64,000 nucleotides of DNA from Comamonas sp. (GCF_009360615.1 NZ_SPEY01000042.1:62001-126000), one strand, 5' to 3'; shown: positions 42,023 through 53,102, numbered from the stretch's first letter. Notes: generated from the letters alone by a model not told the origin. Program-made: numbers and translations.

Positions 42023-42487
42023 ATGAGCAATCGTCCTTTCAAGGTTCTGGGCATTCAGCAGGTTGCGATAGGCGGCACTGACAAGAAGCGCATGAAAAAG
42101 CTGTGGGTGGACATGCTGGGCCTGGAGCAGACGGGGACCTTCCAGAGCGAGCGCGAAAATGTGGACGAAGACATCCTTGCCATGGGGCGCGGGGCGATGA
42201 AAGTCGAAGTGGACATCATGCAGCCCATGGACATCGAGAAAAAGCCGGCCGTGCACGCCACGCCGCTGAACCATATCGGCCTCTGGATCGACGACCTGCC
42301 CAAAGCCGTGGAATGGCTGACCGCCCAGGGCGTGCGCTTTGCCCCAGGCGGTATCCGCAAGGGGGCTGCGGGTTATGACATCACTTTTCTGCACCCCAAG
42401 AGCAACGAAGAGTTTCCGATTGCCGGCGAGGGTGTGCTGATCGAGCTGGTGCAGGCCCCGTCCGACGTGATTGCGGCACTGGGCTAA
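42023..42487 (+). CDS. VOC-family protein, probable methylmalonyl-CoA epimerase
   Basis: 154 residues; ATG at 42023 with AAAGGAG eight bases upstream. Paired beta-alpha-beta modules of the vicinal-oxygen-chelate fold. The stretches [18 protein letters not shown] and [10 protein letters not shown] followed by [12 protein letters not shown] resemble the FLHPKSTGGVLIEL end of methylmalonyl-CoA epimerases. The propionyl-CoA carboxylase product is the S-isomer and the mutase needs the R-isomer, so an epimerase is required in this pathway, and this is the only candidate here. A lactoylglutathione lyase-type label is the main alternative. Confidence 0.75.
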   Translation: MSNRPFKVLGIQQVAIGGTDKKRMKKLWVDMLGLEQTGTFQSERENVDEDILAMGRGAMKVEVDIMQPMDIEKKPAVHATPLNHIGLWIDDLPKAVEWLTAQGVRFAPGGIRKGAAGYDITFLHPKSNEEFPIAGEGVLIELVQAPSDVIAALG

Positions 42488-42514
42488 GGCCGCATACCGG
42501 CTGTCAGATTGCGC

Positions 42515-43612
42515 TCAGAACTGGTAGCCAAGCCTGATCCCGACCGCCGTGGCGGACTCGGCATCAAACGTCGCCAGCGTTGTGCCGCCGCTGGAGATAT
42601 CTGTCGAGCCCAGACGCTGGTAGCTCAGCCAGGGCGTGAGCTTGAAACGACCTTGCTGATAGCTCACCCCCACCGTGTAGCCAATCCGGCCATTGGTGGG
42701 GCGTAACGGCGACAGCGCAGCCTTGTCGCTGCGCTCGTCGTAAGCGACGGCGACGAAGCCCGACCAGTTTTCCGCCAGCCTTTGCCCAAGACCCAGCGTG
42801 TAGGTCATGGTGTCCTGCATGTCTGCCAGGCTGCGGCCTGGCAGAACTGCCTCCAAGGTCTGCGGACGCAGCCTGAATTGCGACCAGTCGGTCCAGCGTA
42901 TCTGTCCAAAGAGCACGGTGCCCGGCGTAATGCCGGTCTGTATATCCAGGTTGAGGCTTTGCGGGGCGGTCGATGCCGTCCTTGTCTCGCCCGGCCACAG
43001 GTTTTCGCGGGTCGCAATCCTGTGCTTGATCGCAGAGTAATAGGTCGCGGCAATGCGCAAAGTCATATCTGGCCGTTCATAGCTCATGCCCAGCAGGTAG
43101 CCGGGTTCGGTACTGGGTCTGAAATCAACCCGGTATCCATTCAGCGCCCCGAATACCAGCCCCCCTAGAGCGACATGTCCATCGGTGCGTTGCAGGCGCA
43201 GCCCGCCATGTACCGCCCAGTGCTCATCCCAGCGGTAGCGCAGGACCCCCAGGAGTTCATGGCTGTTCACGCGGGCCTGTGTGCCGCCAAATAGCGGTGA
43301 TTGCTGCGGGCTGTAAGCGATGTCGAGGCCAAAAGGCTTGCTCACCATGATCAGCAATGAGCTGCGTGAATTCAGATCCCGCCTGTATGCAAAGCCCCAC
43401 TGGCTGTAATCGTCGGCCACCTGCCCGGTGGACTTGCCCAGGGCATCCGTACCCCGGACTCGAGGCTGAACCGTATAGGTCTCCGTGGAAAGATGATGTC
43501 CCTTCTCAAACAACGGCCCCAGATCCTGACCCGTCCTGTCCAGTCCTCCTGCCTGGGCACCGAGCCCCCACACCATGGCTGCACAGCCTACCCCCGCTTT
43601 TGCTTTTCTCAA
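42515..43612 (-). CDS. FadL/OmpP1-family outer membrane porin
   Basis: About 365 residues; long-chain or hydrophobic compound channel of the outer membrane. There is no ATG at the expected place: the best start is TTG at 43612 with GTGGAG six bases upstream, giving a signal peptide with core VGCAAMVWGLGAQA; GTG at 43624 is the alternative. Beta-strand sequence runs through the rest (NRERMAQYLGY is not present; instead TYTLGLGQRLAENWSGFVAV and LGMSYERPDMTLR) and the protein ends in Phe (RLGYQF), the outer-membrane insertion signal. Its short spacing from the epimerase is tail to tail. Confidence 0.75.
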   Translation of the reverse strand: MRKAKAGVGCAAMVWGLGAQAGGLDRTGQDLGPLFEKGHHLSTETYTVQPRVRGTDALGKSTGQVADDYSQWGFAYRRDLNSRSSLLIMVSKPFGLDIAYSPQQSPLFGGTQARVNSHELLGVLRYRWDEHWAVHGGLRLQRTDGHVALGGLVFGALNGYRVDFRPSTEPGYLLGMSYERPDMTLRIAATYYSAIKHRIATRENLWPGETRTASTAPQSLNLDIQTGITPGTVLFGQIRWTDWSQFRLRPQTLEAVLPGRSLADMQDTMTYTLGLGQRLAENWSGFVAVAYDERSDKAALSPLRPTNGRIGYTVGVSYQQGRFKLTPWLSYQRLGSTDISSGGTTLATFDAESATAVGIRLGYQF

Positions 43613-43755
43613 CGTCTGCTCCACCGCTCTGATTTCAGTCGCATGAATGTAATTTAATGTGTCTGCAGACAGGCGCGCAGGTCTATTCGGAGGGTGCCGC
43701 GCTGGTGCCCAGCGCGGCTGCGGAACAGGCATGCAGGCAGGCTCCGGGGAGGCAT

Positions 43756-44040
43756 ATGCAGTCCGCTGCGATTGATCGCCGCCCGGAGTCCACCGTCGTG
43801 CAAGAAATGCCCTCTGTCTTGACCGACGACAATAAGTCGCGCGAGTATCTGGCCGCCTGGCGGGCACTCTGTCTGCTGCGGCAACGGGTGCAGGCGCTGG
43901 GAGTCAATCACTTCGATGTGCCGCTGCGGTTGGCGGACTTGCAATCGGCCGCTCACCAGACGGTGCTGCAGCTCATGGGACTGGCGCCCGGGACGGCCGA
44001 CATCAGTCCTCGTCAAGCATGCGCGCTGCCTGATTCCTGA
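43756..44040 (+). CDS. 94-residue hypothetical protein overlapping the recombinase 3' end
   Basis: Start ATG 43756 preceded by GGGGAGG. No family recognised. The region REYLAAWRALCLLRQRVQAL is predicted helical and basic, and NHFDVPLRLADL follows. Codon use looks like neighbouring genes. The last 38 bases overlap the end of the recombinase gene on the other strand. It may belong to the same small acquired segment. Confidence 0.5.
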   Translation: MQSAAIDRRPESTVVQEMPSVLTDDNKSREYLAAWRALCLLRQRVQALGVNHFDVPLRLADLQSAAHQTVLQLMGLAPGTADISPRQACALPDS

Positions 44041-45109
44041 GTGCCGAGTCGGCTCGGAAGTATCCGAGTACGGTGTTCACGCTGTGGTGCCCCGTCAATG
44101 CCATGGTATCGGCCAAAGGCAGATTGCGTCGTCCGGCCTCGGTCACAAAGCCCGAGCGCAGCGAGTGTGCGGAAAAATCCCCTTGCACACCTGCCAGCGC
44201 ACAACGTTCCTTGACAATATTGCGCACGGCAGCAGCAGTCAGTGGCTCTGCCACATGGCCACCTTTGCGAATGCGCCTGAAGAGGGGCCCTTCGGTAATC
44301 CTTGCTGCGTCCAACCATGCTTTCAAAGCGGCTGCGGCGCGACCGGTCACGGGCTTGTGATTCTCCGGGGTATCGGTGCCGCTCTGATTGGTCTTGCTAT
44401 GGCTGAGGGTGTAGATGAACTCCCCATCGGCCACGGCGCGCAGGAAACGCATATCGGCGCTTGCCACTTCGGAGCGCCTGCGCCCGCCGCTGGCCCAGGC
44501 GAACAGCAGCAGCGCCCGGTCGCGCAGGCCGCGCAAACTGTCGTCGCAGCTGGCCAGCAACGCCTCCAGCACGTCGCGTGTCAGCGCCTCTTTTTTCTGG
44601 GGTAGCTCGCCTCGTCTTGCATACGCCTTGCGCGTACGTGACATCAACTCCCTCACTGCCCCGTCCTGGCAGGGGTTGGGCATCGCGTGCACCTGATGCG
44701 CCTTGGACATCACGGCCATGCGATGCACCAGGGTGTTGTGCGAGGGGGCTCCCTTTTTGCCCTTGTAGCCGGCAGCAACCAGGGCCTCGTCGATCTCGGG
44801 CGGCATCTCATGGATCAGGCCGGCACTGCCTTGTCTCTGGGCATGGTCGATGATGAATTGCAGCACCGTGGAAACTGGCAGTGGCAGCTGCATGGGCTGA
44901 CCCTGGCGCAGCAGATGCCAGGCAGCCCAGTAACGCATGGCGCTTTGATAGCTGCTGCGCGTGTTGCTGGATTCGCCTTCGTGCATCAGCTCCCTGATGG
45001 CTTCATGCGCTTCGGGCGCCAGAGAGCATGACGGCATGTCCAGTGTCTGCAGACGGCTGCTATCAGGGACTGCCGGGGCAGGTAAGGGCAAAGGCTTGCG
45101 TGAATCCAT
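44003..45109 (-). CDS. tyrosine recombinase / phage-type integrase
   Basis: 368-residue site-specific recombinase. The N-terminal SAM-like DNA-binding domain spans about residues 30-140, the catalytic domain 170-365. Catalytic set intact: Arg in GGRRRSEVA (about 211), Lys239 (SHSKTNQ), His315 and Arg318 (HSLR), His341 (TGHHS) and nucleophile Tyr350 (LGYFR). It therefore looks active. No tRNA or clear att repeat was found beside it. It lies between a hypothetical gene and a KfrA-like protein, a combination typical of plasmid-derived or genomic-island DNA. Confidence 0.9.
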   Translation of the reverse strand: MDSRKPLPLPAPAVPDSSRLQTLDMPSCSLAPEAHEAIRELMHEGESSNTRSSYQSAMRYWAAWHLLRQGQPMQLPLPVSTVLQFIIDHAQRQGSAGLIHEMPPEIDEALVAAGYKGKKGAPSHNTLVHRMAVMSKAHQVHAMPNPCQDGAVRELMSRTRKAYARRGELPQKKEALTRDVLEALLASCDDSLRGLRDRALLLFAWASGGRRRSEVASADMRFLRAVADGEFIYTLSHSKTNQSGTDTPENHKPVTGRAAAALKAWLDAARITEGPLFRRIRKGGHVAEPLTAAAVRNIVKERCALAGVQGDFSAHSLRSGFVTEAGRRNLPLADTMALTGHHSVNTVLGYFRADSALRNQAARMLDED

Positions 45110-45439
45110 GACGCTATTTTCGCCCTGACTGGGGGGGGCAGCTTCAATCGATGTTCAGGTCGGTGGGCCAGCAGCCGTCGCTGCAGCACCAGAAAGACCG
45201 CAGTGCTCATGCTCCTGCAACTTTGCATGCCCGTCTGCGCGCCGAAGGCGGATATCGAGAACATGAATGCCTGCCATCCCGCCCCGGTTTGATCAAAGGT
45301 GCAGGACGATCCGTCCACAAGTACCAGCCGGCGATATTGCCGCAATTCAAACCCAGAGGCGGATTCATCCTCGGCCCGAGCATGAAAACGAGTTAATGTA
45401 TGTTGTCTTTCTGTATGAAAATTTCATATGTATTATTTG

Positions 45440-45454
45440 ATACATTAGATGTAT
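45440..45454. promoter_or_regulatory. palindrome ATACAT-TAG-ATGTAT upstream of kfrA-like gene
   Basis: Perfect six-base arms around a three-base centre, 14 bases before a TATAAT sequence at 45468-45473 that probably is the -10 box. KfrA proteins bind palindromes at their own promoter, so this is a likely operator. Confidence 0.5.
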
Positions 45455-45483
45455 TGTGTATTACGTATATAATTCATAGGTCA

Positions 45484-45502
45484 CGATAACAATCACTTAT
45501 CG
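45484..45502. promoter_or_regulatory. inverted repeat CGATAA-N7-TTATCG in the kfrA-like leader
   Basis: Perfect inverted repeat located between the TATAAT box and the start codon at 45524, in a position to block transcription when bound. Second candidate site for autoregulation. Confidence 0.5.
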
Positions 45503-45523
45503 TTAGTTATTTGAGAAGAAGAT

Positions 45524-46504
45524 ATGAATACCAGCAAAACCACCTCCAGAGGTGTACAGGAGTCCGACGTCTGGGCCGCTGCAGATGCGTTGATTGCCCA
45601 GGGACTGCGTCCCACCATCGAGCGGGTGCGCCAGCAGATCGGACGCGGCTCTCCCAATACGGTCAGTCCCATGCTGGAGACCTGGTTCGCCACGCTGGGA
45701 CGCCGCCTGGGAGTGGCGGGAGAGCAGGACCCTTCGGTGTTGCAGTCGGTACCGGATCCTGTGCAGCGCCTGGCCGAAGAGCTCTGGAATACGGCGCAGG
45801 AAGAGGCGAAGGTCGCCGCCAGCAAAGCCCTGGATCTTCGTGAACAGGCTTTGAGGGCGGAAGAGAAGGCGTTTGCGGCGCAGCAGGAGCAACTCGCGCA
45901 GCGCCAGGCCACCATGGAAGCGCAAAAAGATGCGCTGAATCAAGCCGTGCAGACCGCGCAGAACCACGCTCAGGATCTGGCGCGTCGTCTTGACGAGATG
46001 CAGCAGACGCTGCAAGAACGCGATCTGCGCCTGGAGGAGCTGCGTGACGAGCTGGGCCAAGCCGTGCGCCAGCGTGAGCTGCAGCAGCAAAAGCACAGCG
46101 AGGAAATTCAGTCGGCTGCCGCCGAGCGTCAGCGCATGGCAGAGCAGTACGCCGGCAACGAGCGCCATATGCTCAACGAAGTCGATCGTGCGCGGCAGGA
46201 GCTGGCAGCCGCGAGAAAAAGCCTGCAGGATCAGGAGCGCAAGGCAGAGACTCGCTACCAGGAGCTGCAGATCCGGTTTGAGCAATCCGAGCAGGAAATC
46301 CTGAACCTGCATGCCCAGTTGCAGACCGCCCAGAACACTGCGGCACTGGCACAGGAGCGGGCTGCGGATCTCAAGAACCTGCTGGAGGCACAGCAAAGAC
46401 TGGTGGCCGCCAATGCATCGGACTCCACTGGCGCTCAACCCCTGGTGCGTCGAAGCACTCTGGCAGCCACCCGGCGCTCCATCAACCGACGCACCTTGCG
46501 CTGA
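45524..46504 (+). CDS. KfrA-like DNA-binding coiled-coil protein
   Basis: 326 residues. N-terminal KfrA_N helix-turn-helix (about 10-75: SDVWAAADALIAQGLRPTIE, then RVRQQIGRGSPNTVSPMLE) followed by an uninterrupted Glu/Gln/Arg-rich coiled coil (about 80-300) and a basic tail. In IncP-type plasmids KfrA autoregulates, forms filaments and aids plasmid stability. AGAAGAAG precedes the ATG. On this chromosome-like segment it sits beside a tyrosine recombinase and has its own palindromic control region. Confidence 0.85.
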   Translation: MNTSKTTSRGVQESDVWAAADALIAQGLRPTIERVRQQIGRGSPNTVSPMLETWFATLGRRLGVAGEQDPSVLQSVPDPVQRLAEELWNTAQEEAKVAASKALDLREQALRAEEKAFAAQQEQLAQRQATMEAQKDALNQAVQTAQNHAQDLARRLDEMQQTLQERDLRLEELRDELGQAVRQRELQQQKHSEEIQSAAAERQRMAEQYAGNERHMLNEVDRARQELAAARKSLQDQERKAETRYQELQIRFEQSEQEILNLHAQLQTAQNTAALAQERAADLKNLLEAQQRLVAANASDSTGAQPLVRRSTLAATRRSINRRTLR

Positions 46505-46860
46505 GGGATCAGGCACCTGGGCGTCGGCAAAGCCCGCTCCGGATGCAAGCGGCGTGTGAAAGGACTGTCTCCGAAACCTCGGCCAGGCAGCCTCGCGTGC
46601 GCCATGTGTATCACAAAGTGAATCATCGGTAACGTCCTACATTTCGGTACGCTTTTGTCTTTAATAGTGGAAGCCCATAGAAGAAAACAAGAATCAAACC
46701 AGCCAATGGACGTGGCATCAATGTTGAGACCGGCGATCTCGATCCACGCATCCAGGTAGCGAACCGCTTTCTCCTGAGCCCAGGCAGCTCCATTCCCTCT
46801 CATCGGGGCTTGGTTGGACTTTCTGTTGCCTGGTCCTTTTATCTGGAAGTAGAGGTGGCC
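46505..46860. other. 356-base spacer before aspT, no gene seen
   Basis: A minus-strand frame (46435-46803) contains KAVRYLDAWIEIAGL but has no convincing ribosome site. No terminator hairpin after the kfrA-like gene was found. Presumably carries the aspT promoter. Confidence 0.4.
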
Positions 46861-48546
46861 GTGGATTTACTCAAAAGCATCTTTCACCAATCACCGGAGG
46901 CGGCACTTTTCGCATCTCTGGCTCTGGGGTACTGGGTCGGCAAGTTCCGCTTTGGATCATTCCAGTTGGGGGGGGTCGCGGGTTCGCTGCTGGCAGCGGT
47001 GTTGATCAGCCAGATCGGTATTCAGATTGATTCCGGCATCAAGGCCGTGCTTTTCGCCTTGTTCATCTATGCCGTGGGCTTCGAAAGTGGTCCGCAGTTC
47101 TTCAACTCGCTGGGACGCCATTCGGTCAAGGAAATCATGATGGCCGTCGTGGTGGCCGTATCAGGCTTGATCACGGTCGTGGTGATCGCCCGGGTATTCG
47201 GCTTGGACAAAGGCCTGGCCGCAGGACTGGCTGCAGGCGGCTTGACGCAGTCGGCCATCATTGGAACGGCAGGCTCTGCCATCGAGAAGCTGGGGCTCTC
47301 CGCCGACGAGGTCCAGCGCATGCAGGCCAACGTCGCCATCGGTTACGCGGTCACCTATATTTTCGGCTCTTTCGGCGCCATCATCATGTGCGTCAATGTT
47401 CTGCCATGGATTGCCGGACGCAATATCCGGGATGACGCCGTTCAGGCCGAGCAGGAGCAGCTCAAGGGCGTACGCGTCTATGCACAGGGCGAGTCGCCTG
47501 CGGCTCCCGATCTGGTGGGACGCATTTTTCGCGTCACTCAGTCCGGAAAAACCGTGGCGGAACTTGAAGCCAGCGCGATGCAGGGCAGGGTGACCGTGGA
47601 ACGCATTCAGCGCAGGAATGCACTGTTAGGCGTGGATCCGGGCCTGGTGCTCGAGGGCGGCGACGTTGTGCTGCTGGTGGGCCGCCGTGCGGCAGTGGTA
47701 TCACTGGGTGCTCAGGTCGGCGACGAGCTGCAGGCAGCCGAGGGCATGGATGTGGTGATGGTGCGCCGCGACGTTGCAATCACCAATCCTGTCTACCTCA
47801 ACCGCAGCGTGAAGGATATCTTGAGCAGCCTGTCACAGGATTTCATACACGGTGTGTATGTCGAAGGCATGATGCGCGCCGGCACGCCTGTGCCGATCAA
47901 GGCGGAGACCGTCGTGATGCCCGGTGATGTGGTGAGCCTGTTCGGTACGCCTCAGGACGTTCAGAAGGCCGCTCAATCTGCCGGGCCCATCATTGTTCCC
48001 AGCGACAAGACCGATTGGGTCTATCACGGCTGCGGCATCGTGGTCGGCTTGCTGATCGGTCTGCTGGTCCTGCGCATCGGCTCCATTCCCATCACCTTGG
48101 GCAGCGGTGGCGGTGCCTTGCTGTCGGGGTTGCTTTTTGGCTGGTGGCGTAGCCGCAAGCACACCATGGGCAATATGCCGACGGGGGCCTCCACACTGTT
48201 GCGCGACCTGGGTCTGGCGGGGTTCGTGGCCATGGTTGGCCTGCAGTCGGGCCAGCAGGCCGTCAGCACGGTCATGGATCAGGGGGTGACGCTGTTCATG
48301 CTCGGCGTTCTGGTCACCATCATTCCACTACTGATCGCCATCCTGTTTGGCAAATATGTGCTGCGCTACGACAACGTAGCCATATTCGCCGGCTCTCTGT
48401 CGGGTGCGCGCAGTGCCAACCCTGCGTTTGGCGAGGTGCTGGACAAAGCCGGCAATTCCATACCGACCACCCCTTTTGCAATCACCTATGCGTTGGCCAA
48501 TGTGTTCCTGACTTTGCTGGGGCCGCTGGTCATCGCCTTCGCGTGA
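46861..48546 (+). CDS. aspT: aspartate:alanine antiporter
   Basis: Inner-membrane exchanger that imports aspartate and exports alanine; decarboxylation inside consumes a proton, so the pair makes proton motive force. 561 residues from a GTG at 46861 with AGAGG six bases upstream; the longer ATG-less extension at 46810 is not family-like. N-terminal membrane half (about 1-190), two TrkA-C/RCK_C domains in the middle cytoplasmic loop (about 205-375), then a second membrane half (about 385-560), including SGARSANPAFGEVLDKAGNS typical of the AAEX family. It is followed by aspD after 44 bases. Confidence 0.92.
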   Translation: MDLLKSIFHQSPEAALFASLALGYWVGKFRFGSFQLGGVAGSLLAAVLISQIGIQIDSGIKAVLFALFIYAVGFESGPQFFNSLGRHSVKEIMMAVVVAVSGLITVVVIARVFGLDKGLAAGLAAGGLTQSAIIGTAGSAIEKLGLSADEVQRMQANVAIGYAVTYIFGSFGAIIMCVNVLPWIAGRNIRDDAVQAEQEQLKGVRVYAQGESPAAPDLVGRIFRVTQSGKTVAELEASAMQGRVTVERIQRRNALLGVDPGLVLEGGDVVLLVGRRAAVVSLGAQVGDELQAAEGMDVVMVRRDVAITNPVYLNRSVKDILSSLSQDFIHGVYVEGMMRAGTPVPIKAETVVMPGDVVSLFGTPQDVQKAAQSAGPIIVPSDKTDWVYHGCGIVVGLLIGLLVLRIGSIPITLGSGGGALLSGLLFGWWRSRKHTMGNMPTGASTLLRDLGLAGFVAMVGLQSGQQAVSTVMDQGVTLFMLGVLVTIIPLLIAILFGKYVLRYDNVAIFAGSLSGARSANPAFGEVLDKAGNSIPTTPFAITYALANVFLTLLGPLVIAFA

Positions 48547-48560
48547 AACCCTTGAATTGA

Positions 48561-50192
<1,632 letters not shown>

Positions 50193-50211
50193 ACGGCAGA
50201 TCCCTGAAAGA

Positions 50212-50241
50212 AAAAGCCATGAGCTGATCCTCATGGCTTTT
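50212..50241 (+). terminator. rho-independent terminator after aspD
   Basis: 12-bp stem AAAAGCCATGAG / CTCATGGCTTTT with loop CTGATC, ending in T run, 20 bases past the aspD stop. Confidence 0.9.
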
Positions 50242-50401
50242 CTACAGGGTAGTCCGCAGGTGTTGTTCCGTGCAAGGAGTTGGCGGTTTTCGGCAGGGCC
50301 TGCTCCGGCTCTGTGACATTGCGTATTGGTCGGCCGCCGATCACCAGGAAAGAGGATTGAGCCTGTAGTGACCCCAGCAAAGAGGGCCTATGGCTGCTTG
50401 G

Positions 50402-51973
50402 CTATTTGGGGGTTGCCAGCCGCGCAAAGTCGCGGTCAAGGTTCCTGATTGCCGCTTCGATCCGGTCATGTCGCTGCGCAGCCCACTGCTGATCTTGAGA
50501 CAGCAATTGCCCGGACCGCGCGATCATGCGCGCCATCTCCGATGGCTGGGGGCCTCCGGCGGTCGCACGGTTCTTCACAATGGCGACGGGATCCAGCGTC
50601 GTCCGGAACTCGCTTTCCGACAGAGGCAACCTGACATTCTCGATTGACATTTCGCGTTCGACGGTCGCTGCATAGAGGCGCTGGGCATCGGCGTAGGGGA
50701 AGTCACGCGGCGTGATATTGCGTTCTTTGGCGAAGCTGACGACCGCCGAAGCAAAATGGTGACCCACACGGAAAGGCAGTTTGTATTTGCGCATCAGGAC
50801 ATCCGCAACCTCCTGGGAGGCCGTCCAGTCGAGATTCAGCTCTTCAAGCGCACGTTCTGGATCAATCACCAGGCCGCTGAGGACTTTGTCAAAACCCTGC
50901 AGCGTTGAAATCGTCGACGCAATCAGCGCGGAGGTGTCATGCGACGACTTGTTGTCGCTCATCCCCGGTGGAATATTGTGCTGGCTGATGAGGCGTCCCA
51001 CACCCATTGCCAGCACGCGTGAAGCGTTGGCACGGGTGTCGTTGAGCAGCCCCGGATTTCGCTTTTGAGGCATTGCACTTGACACATAGGTGTTCCCTCC
51101 GCCCTCGCGAAGGAGGATCCAGGGTCTGGGCTGTGCATACTGCACCATGACGTCCTCGATAAAAGCTCCCACGTGCAGGGAAATGCTCGATGCCACCGCG
51201 CCGATCTCCACCGGCATCTCGGCAGCCAGAATCTGTGCGGCATCGTAGGCGTTGTCAACCGTGGCAGGGTAGCCCAGGTATTGGGCCATGCGCTCTCGAT
51301 TCAAGGGCCAACTGCTCCCATTGAGAACCGTGGTGCCCATCGCTGATTGGTCAATGCGTGTGAACGCCTCGTGAAGGCGCTGGGCGTCCCGGTCAAAACC
51401 GGCAAGGTGTCCCAGAAGGTAGTGCCCGTAGCTATTGGGCTGGGCGGCCACTCCGTTGGTGTAGTTCGGTACGACCGTGTCGGCATGAGTCTGTGCCAGC
51501 CGCAGCAGATGAGCACGGGTCTGCTCCAGCTGTTTGTTCAGGCGCAGCATGTCGTCCCGCTGTATGGCAGAGCGCACCGTCGCCAACATATCCTGGCTTG
51601 AACGCCCGGCATGAAGAAGTGTGGCCTGCACACCGGCTGCATCGATGAGCAGGGGCTCGAAGGTGATGACCAACCCTGGCCGTTTACCACCGGGAGCATC
51701 GCCTGCAGTCAAGACGCTCTGGAGACCTCGCGCAATTTGGGGTGCCATGGTCTTGTCGAGAAGGCCTTCATCGGTATTGATGACGGCCGATGCCTTATTG
51801 ATTTGCCCCAGCCAGAAGAAAGCGTCGCGCCTCGACTCCTGGGCAATCGCGACATGCCCCAGCGATGCCAGTGCAAACGCAGCAACAAGAAGCTTGCGCA
51901 GTGTCCCGTCGACAAGACCGTTGGGCAATTCAGGCAAGCTGGCAAAGCGCTTGCGGCGGGTTCTGTGTTTCAT
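50402..51973 (-). CDS. exported argininosuccinate-lyase-family protein
   Basis: 523 residues. The fumarase/ASL superfamily signature SSAMPQKRNPG is intact, with the loop serine; GRSSQDMLATVRSAI and SSWPLNRERMAQYLGY align with the ASL regions around GRSRNDQ and FPIDRE. Two oddities stand out. An N-terminal Sec-type signal peptide (about residues 26-45, RKLLVAAFALASLGHVAIAQ) predicts a periplasmic lyase, while known ASL enzymes are cytoplasmic. And the usual catalytic YTHLQRAQP region reads YTNGVAAQP, with Asn in place of His. It may cleave an N-substituted aspartate-like or other C-N compound outside the cell membrane. It lies next to a LysR/AtuA/Bug cluster, same strand as the LysR gene (228-base gap). 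Confidence 0.8.
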   Translation of the reverse strand: MKHRTRRKRFASLPELPNGLVDGTLRKLLVAAFALASLGHVAIAQESRRDAFFWLGQINKASAVINTDEGLLDKTMAPQIARGLQSVLTAGDAPGGKRPGLVITFEPLLIDAAGVQATLLHAGRSSQDMLATVRSAIQRDDMLRLNKQLEQTRAHLLRLAQTHADTVVPNYTNGVAAQPNSYGHYLLGHLAGFDRDAQRLHEAFTRIDQSAMGTTVLNGSSWPLNRERMAQYLGYPATVDNAYDAAQILAAEMPVEIGAVASSISLHVGAFIEDVMVQYAQPRPWILLREGGGNTYVSSAMPQKRNPGLLNDTRANASRVLAMGVGRLISQHNIPPGMSDNKSSHDTSALIASTISTLQGFDKVLSGLVIDPERALEELNLDWTASQEVADVLMRKYKLPFRVGHHFASAVVSFAKERNITPRDFPYADAQRLYAATVEREMSIENVRLPLSESEFRTTLDPVAIVKNRATAGGPQPSEMARMIARSGQLLSQDQQWAAQRHDRIEAAIRNLDRDFARLATPK

Positions 51974-52201
51974 ATGCGTCTCCTGGGTTCTCGGTATGTT
52001 GACCGAGGCAGTACCTTGTATTGACGGATAACTGTGTAATGGCAGCGAGGTGAGGGCGATCTGTTGCCCATGCTCAGATCAGGCGGCACAGATATGCAGC
52101 GCTGCGCACGCTGCGGATGTGTCGGCGCAATTAGAGTCTCTCGTCCGGGCGGCGGGGTGTCTCGGGCGAGATATCCGCTTTGCAGAAAAGCCCTGTTCAA
52201 A

Positions 52202-53092
52202 TCAGGCACTGGCAGGACGCATGTCCTGCATCAATTGATACAGCGCTTGAGCCGCCAATGAAAGGCTGCGCTCTCGCTTGCGAACCATGTAGATCTGGCG
52301 ATCCATGTCCGGTATCGGCAGCTGACGCGTCACCAATCCGGGCTTGTTGAAGTGAAACAAGCTCAACGCGGGAGCTACGGTGATGCCTAATCCGGCCTGC
52401 ACGAGCCCCATGGCCGTTGCCAGTTGCTCGACTTCAACGAAGGTCTGCATCGTTCGAGGAAATAACGCGGCATCCAGATACTGGCGAACGCTGCTGTGGC
52501 GTGCCAGGTGGATGAACGGCCACGGTGTCAGATCCTCCAGGGACAGCGCGGCTTTGTTCGCCAACGGATGAGCGCGAGGACACACCATATGGAAACTGTC
52601 ACTGCAAAACGGCTCGGCTCTCAGGTCGGGGGTGTCCGCGCGTATGGCGGCCAGGGCAAAGTCCGCATCGCCATTGGCCACCGATGCAATGCATGGCTCG
52701 GACAGCACATCCAGCACACCCAGTTGAATCCCGGGATGACGGGCCGTATAGGCTTTCAGCACCGCAGGAAGCCAGCCAGCAGCAAGGGAGGGCAGCAGTG
52801 CAACGGATACATGCCCCTGAGTCAGTTGTGCTGTATCGCGCATCGCTTTCTCACAGGCGGCGAACTCTGCACAGAGGCGCTCTGCCGACTGCAGAAATCG
52901 TTCTCCTTCAGTGGTAAGCACCACGTGTCTGGTGCTGCGGTCGAAAAGCTTGAGGCCTACCGTTTGCTCCAATGAACGGATAAGTGCACTGAAAGCCGGT
53001 TGGGACAGGTGGCACATGCTGGCGGCCTGGGTGAAGTTCTTTTGCCTGGCCAATACCAAGAATGCCTGCACATCGCGCGACGACAGATTCAT
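52202..53092 (-). CDS. LysR-family transcriptional regulator
   Basis: 296 residues; winged helix (MNLSSRDVQAFLVLARQKNF, then LSQPAFSALIRSLEQTVGLK) and effector domain from about residue 90. Divergent from the atuA-like gene, with a promoter and a GATTA-N11-TAATC box in the 80-base spacer; also upstream of the exported lyase. It probably controls both directions. Effector unknown. Confidence 0.92.
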   Translation of the reverse strand: MNLSSRDVQAFLVLARQKNFTQAASMCHLSQPAFSALIRSLEQTVGLKLFDRSTRHVVLTTEGERFLQSAERLCAEFAACEKAMRDTAQLTQGHVSVALLPSLAAGWLPAVLKAYTARHPGIQLGVLDVLSEPCIASVANGDADFALAAIRADTPDLRAEPFCSDSFHMVCPRAHPLANKAALSLEDLTPWPFIHLARHSSVRQYLDAALFPRTMQTFVEVEQLATAMGLVQAGLGITVAPALSLFHFNKPGLVTRQLPIPDMDRQIYMVRKRERSLSLAAQALYQLMQDMRPASA

Positions 53093-53102
53093 TTGAATTG
53101 CA

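Larger units (their letters stand above)
45110..45523. other. 414-base spacer, AT-rich at its right end, between recombinase and kfrA-like gene
   Basis: The left 290 bases are GC-rich with no clear gene; a minus-strand frame near 45250-45400 contains QYRRLVLVDGSS, vaguely like an IS4-type transposase Asp motif, but is too weak to call. The right 130 bases are strongly AT-rich and hold palindromes and a TATAAT box. Confidence 0.5.

Noticed and set aside
44986-45400. Minus-strand frame with QYRRLVLVDGSS, possible IS4-type transposase relic
   Set aside because: Too short, no ATG start, no second catalytic motif; left as a remark in the spacer entry.
46435-46803. 122-codon minus-strand frame between kfrA-like gene and aspT
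   Set aside because: Overlaps the kfrA-like 3' end, no convincing ribosome site or domain.
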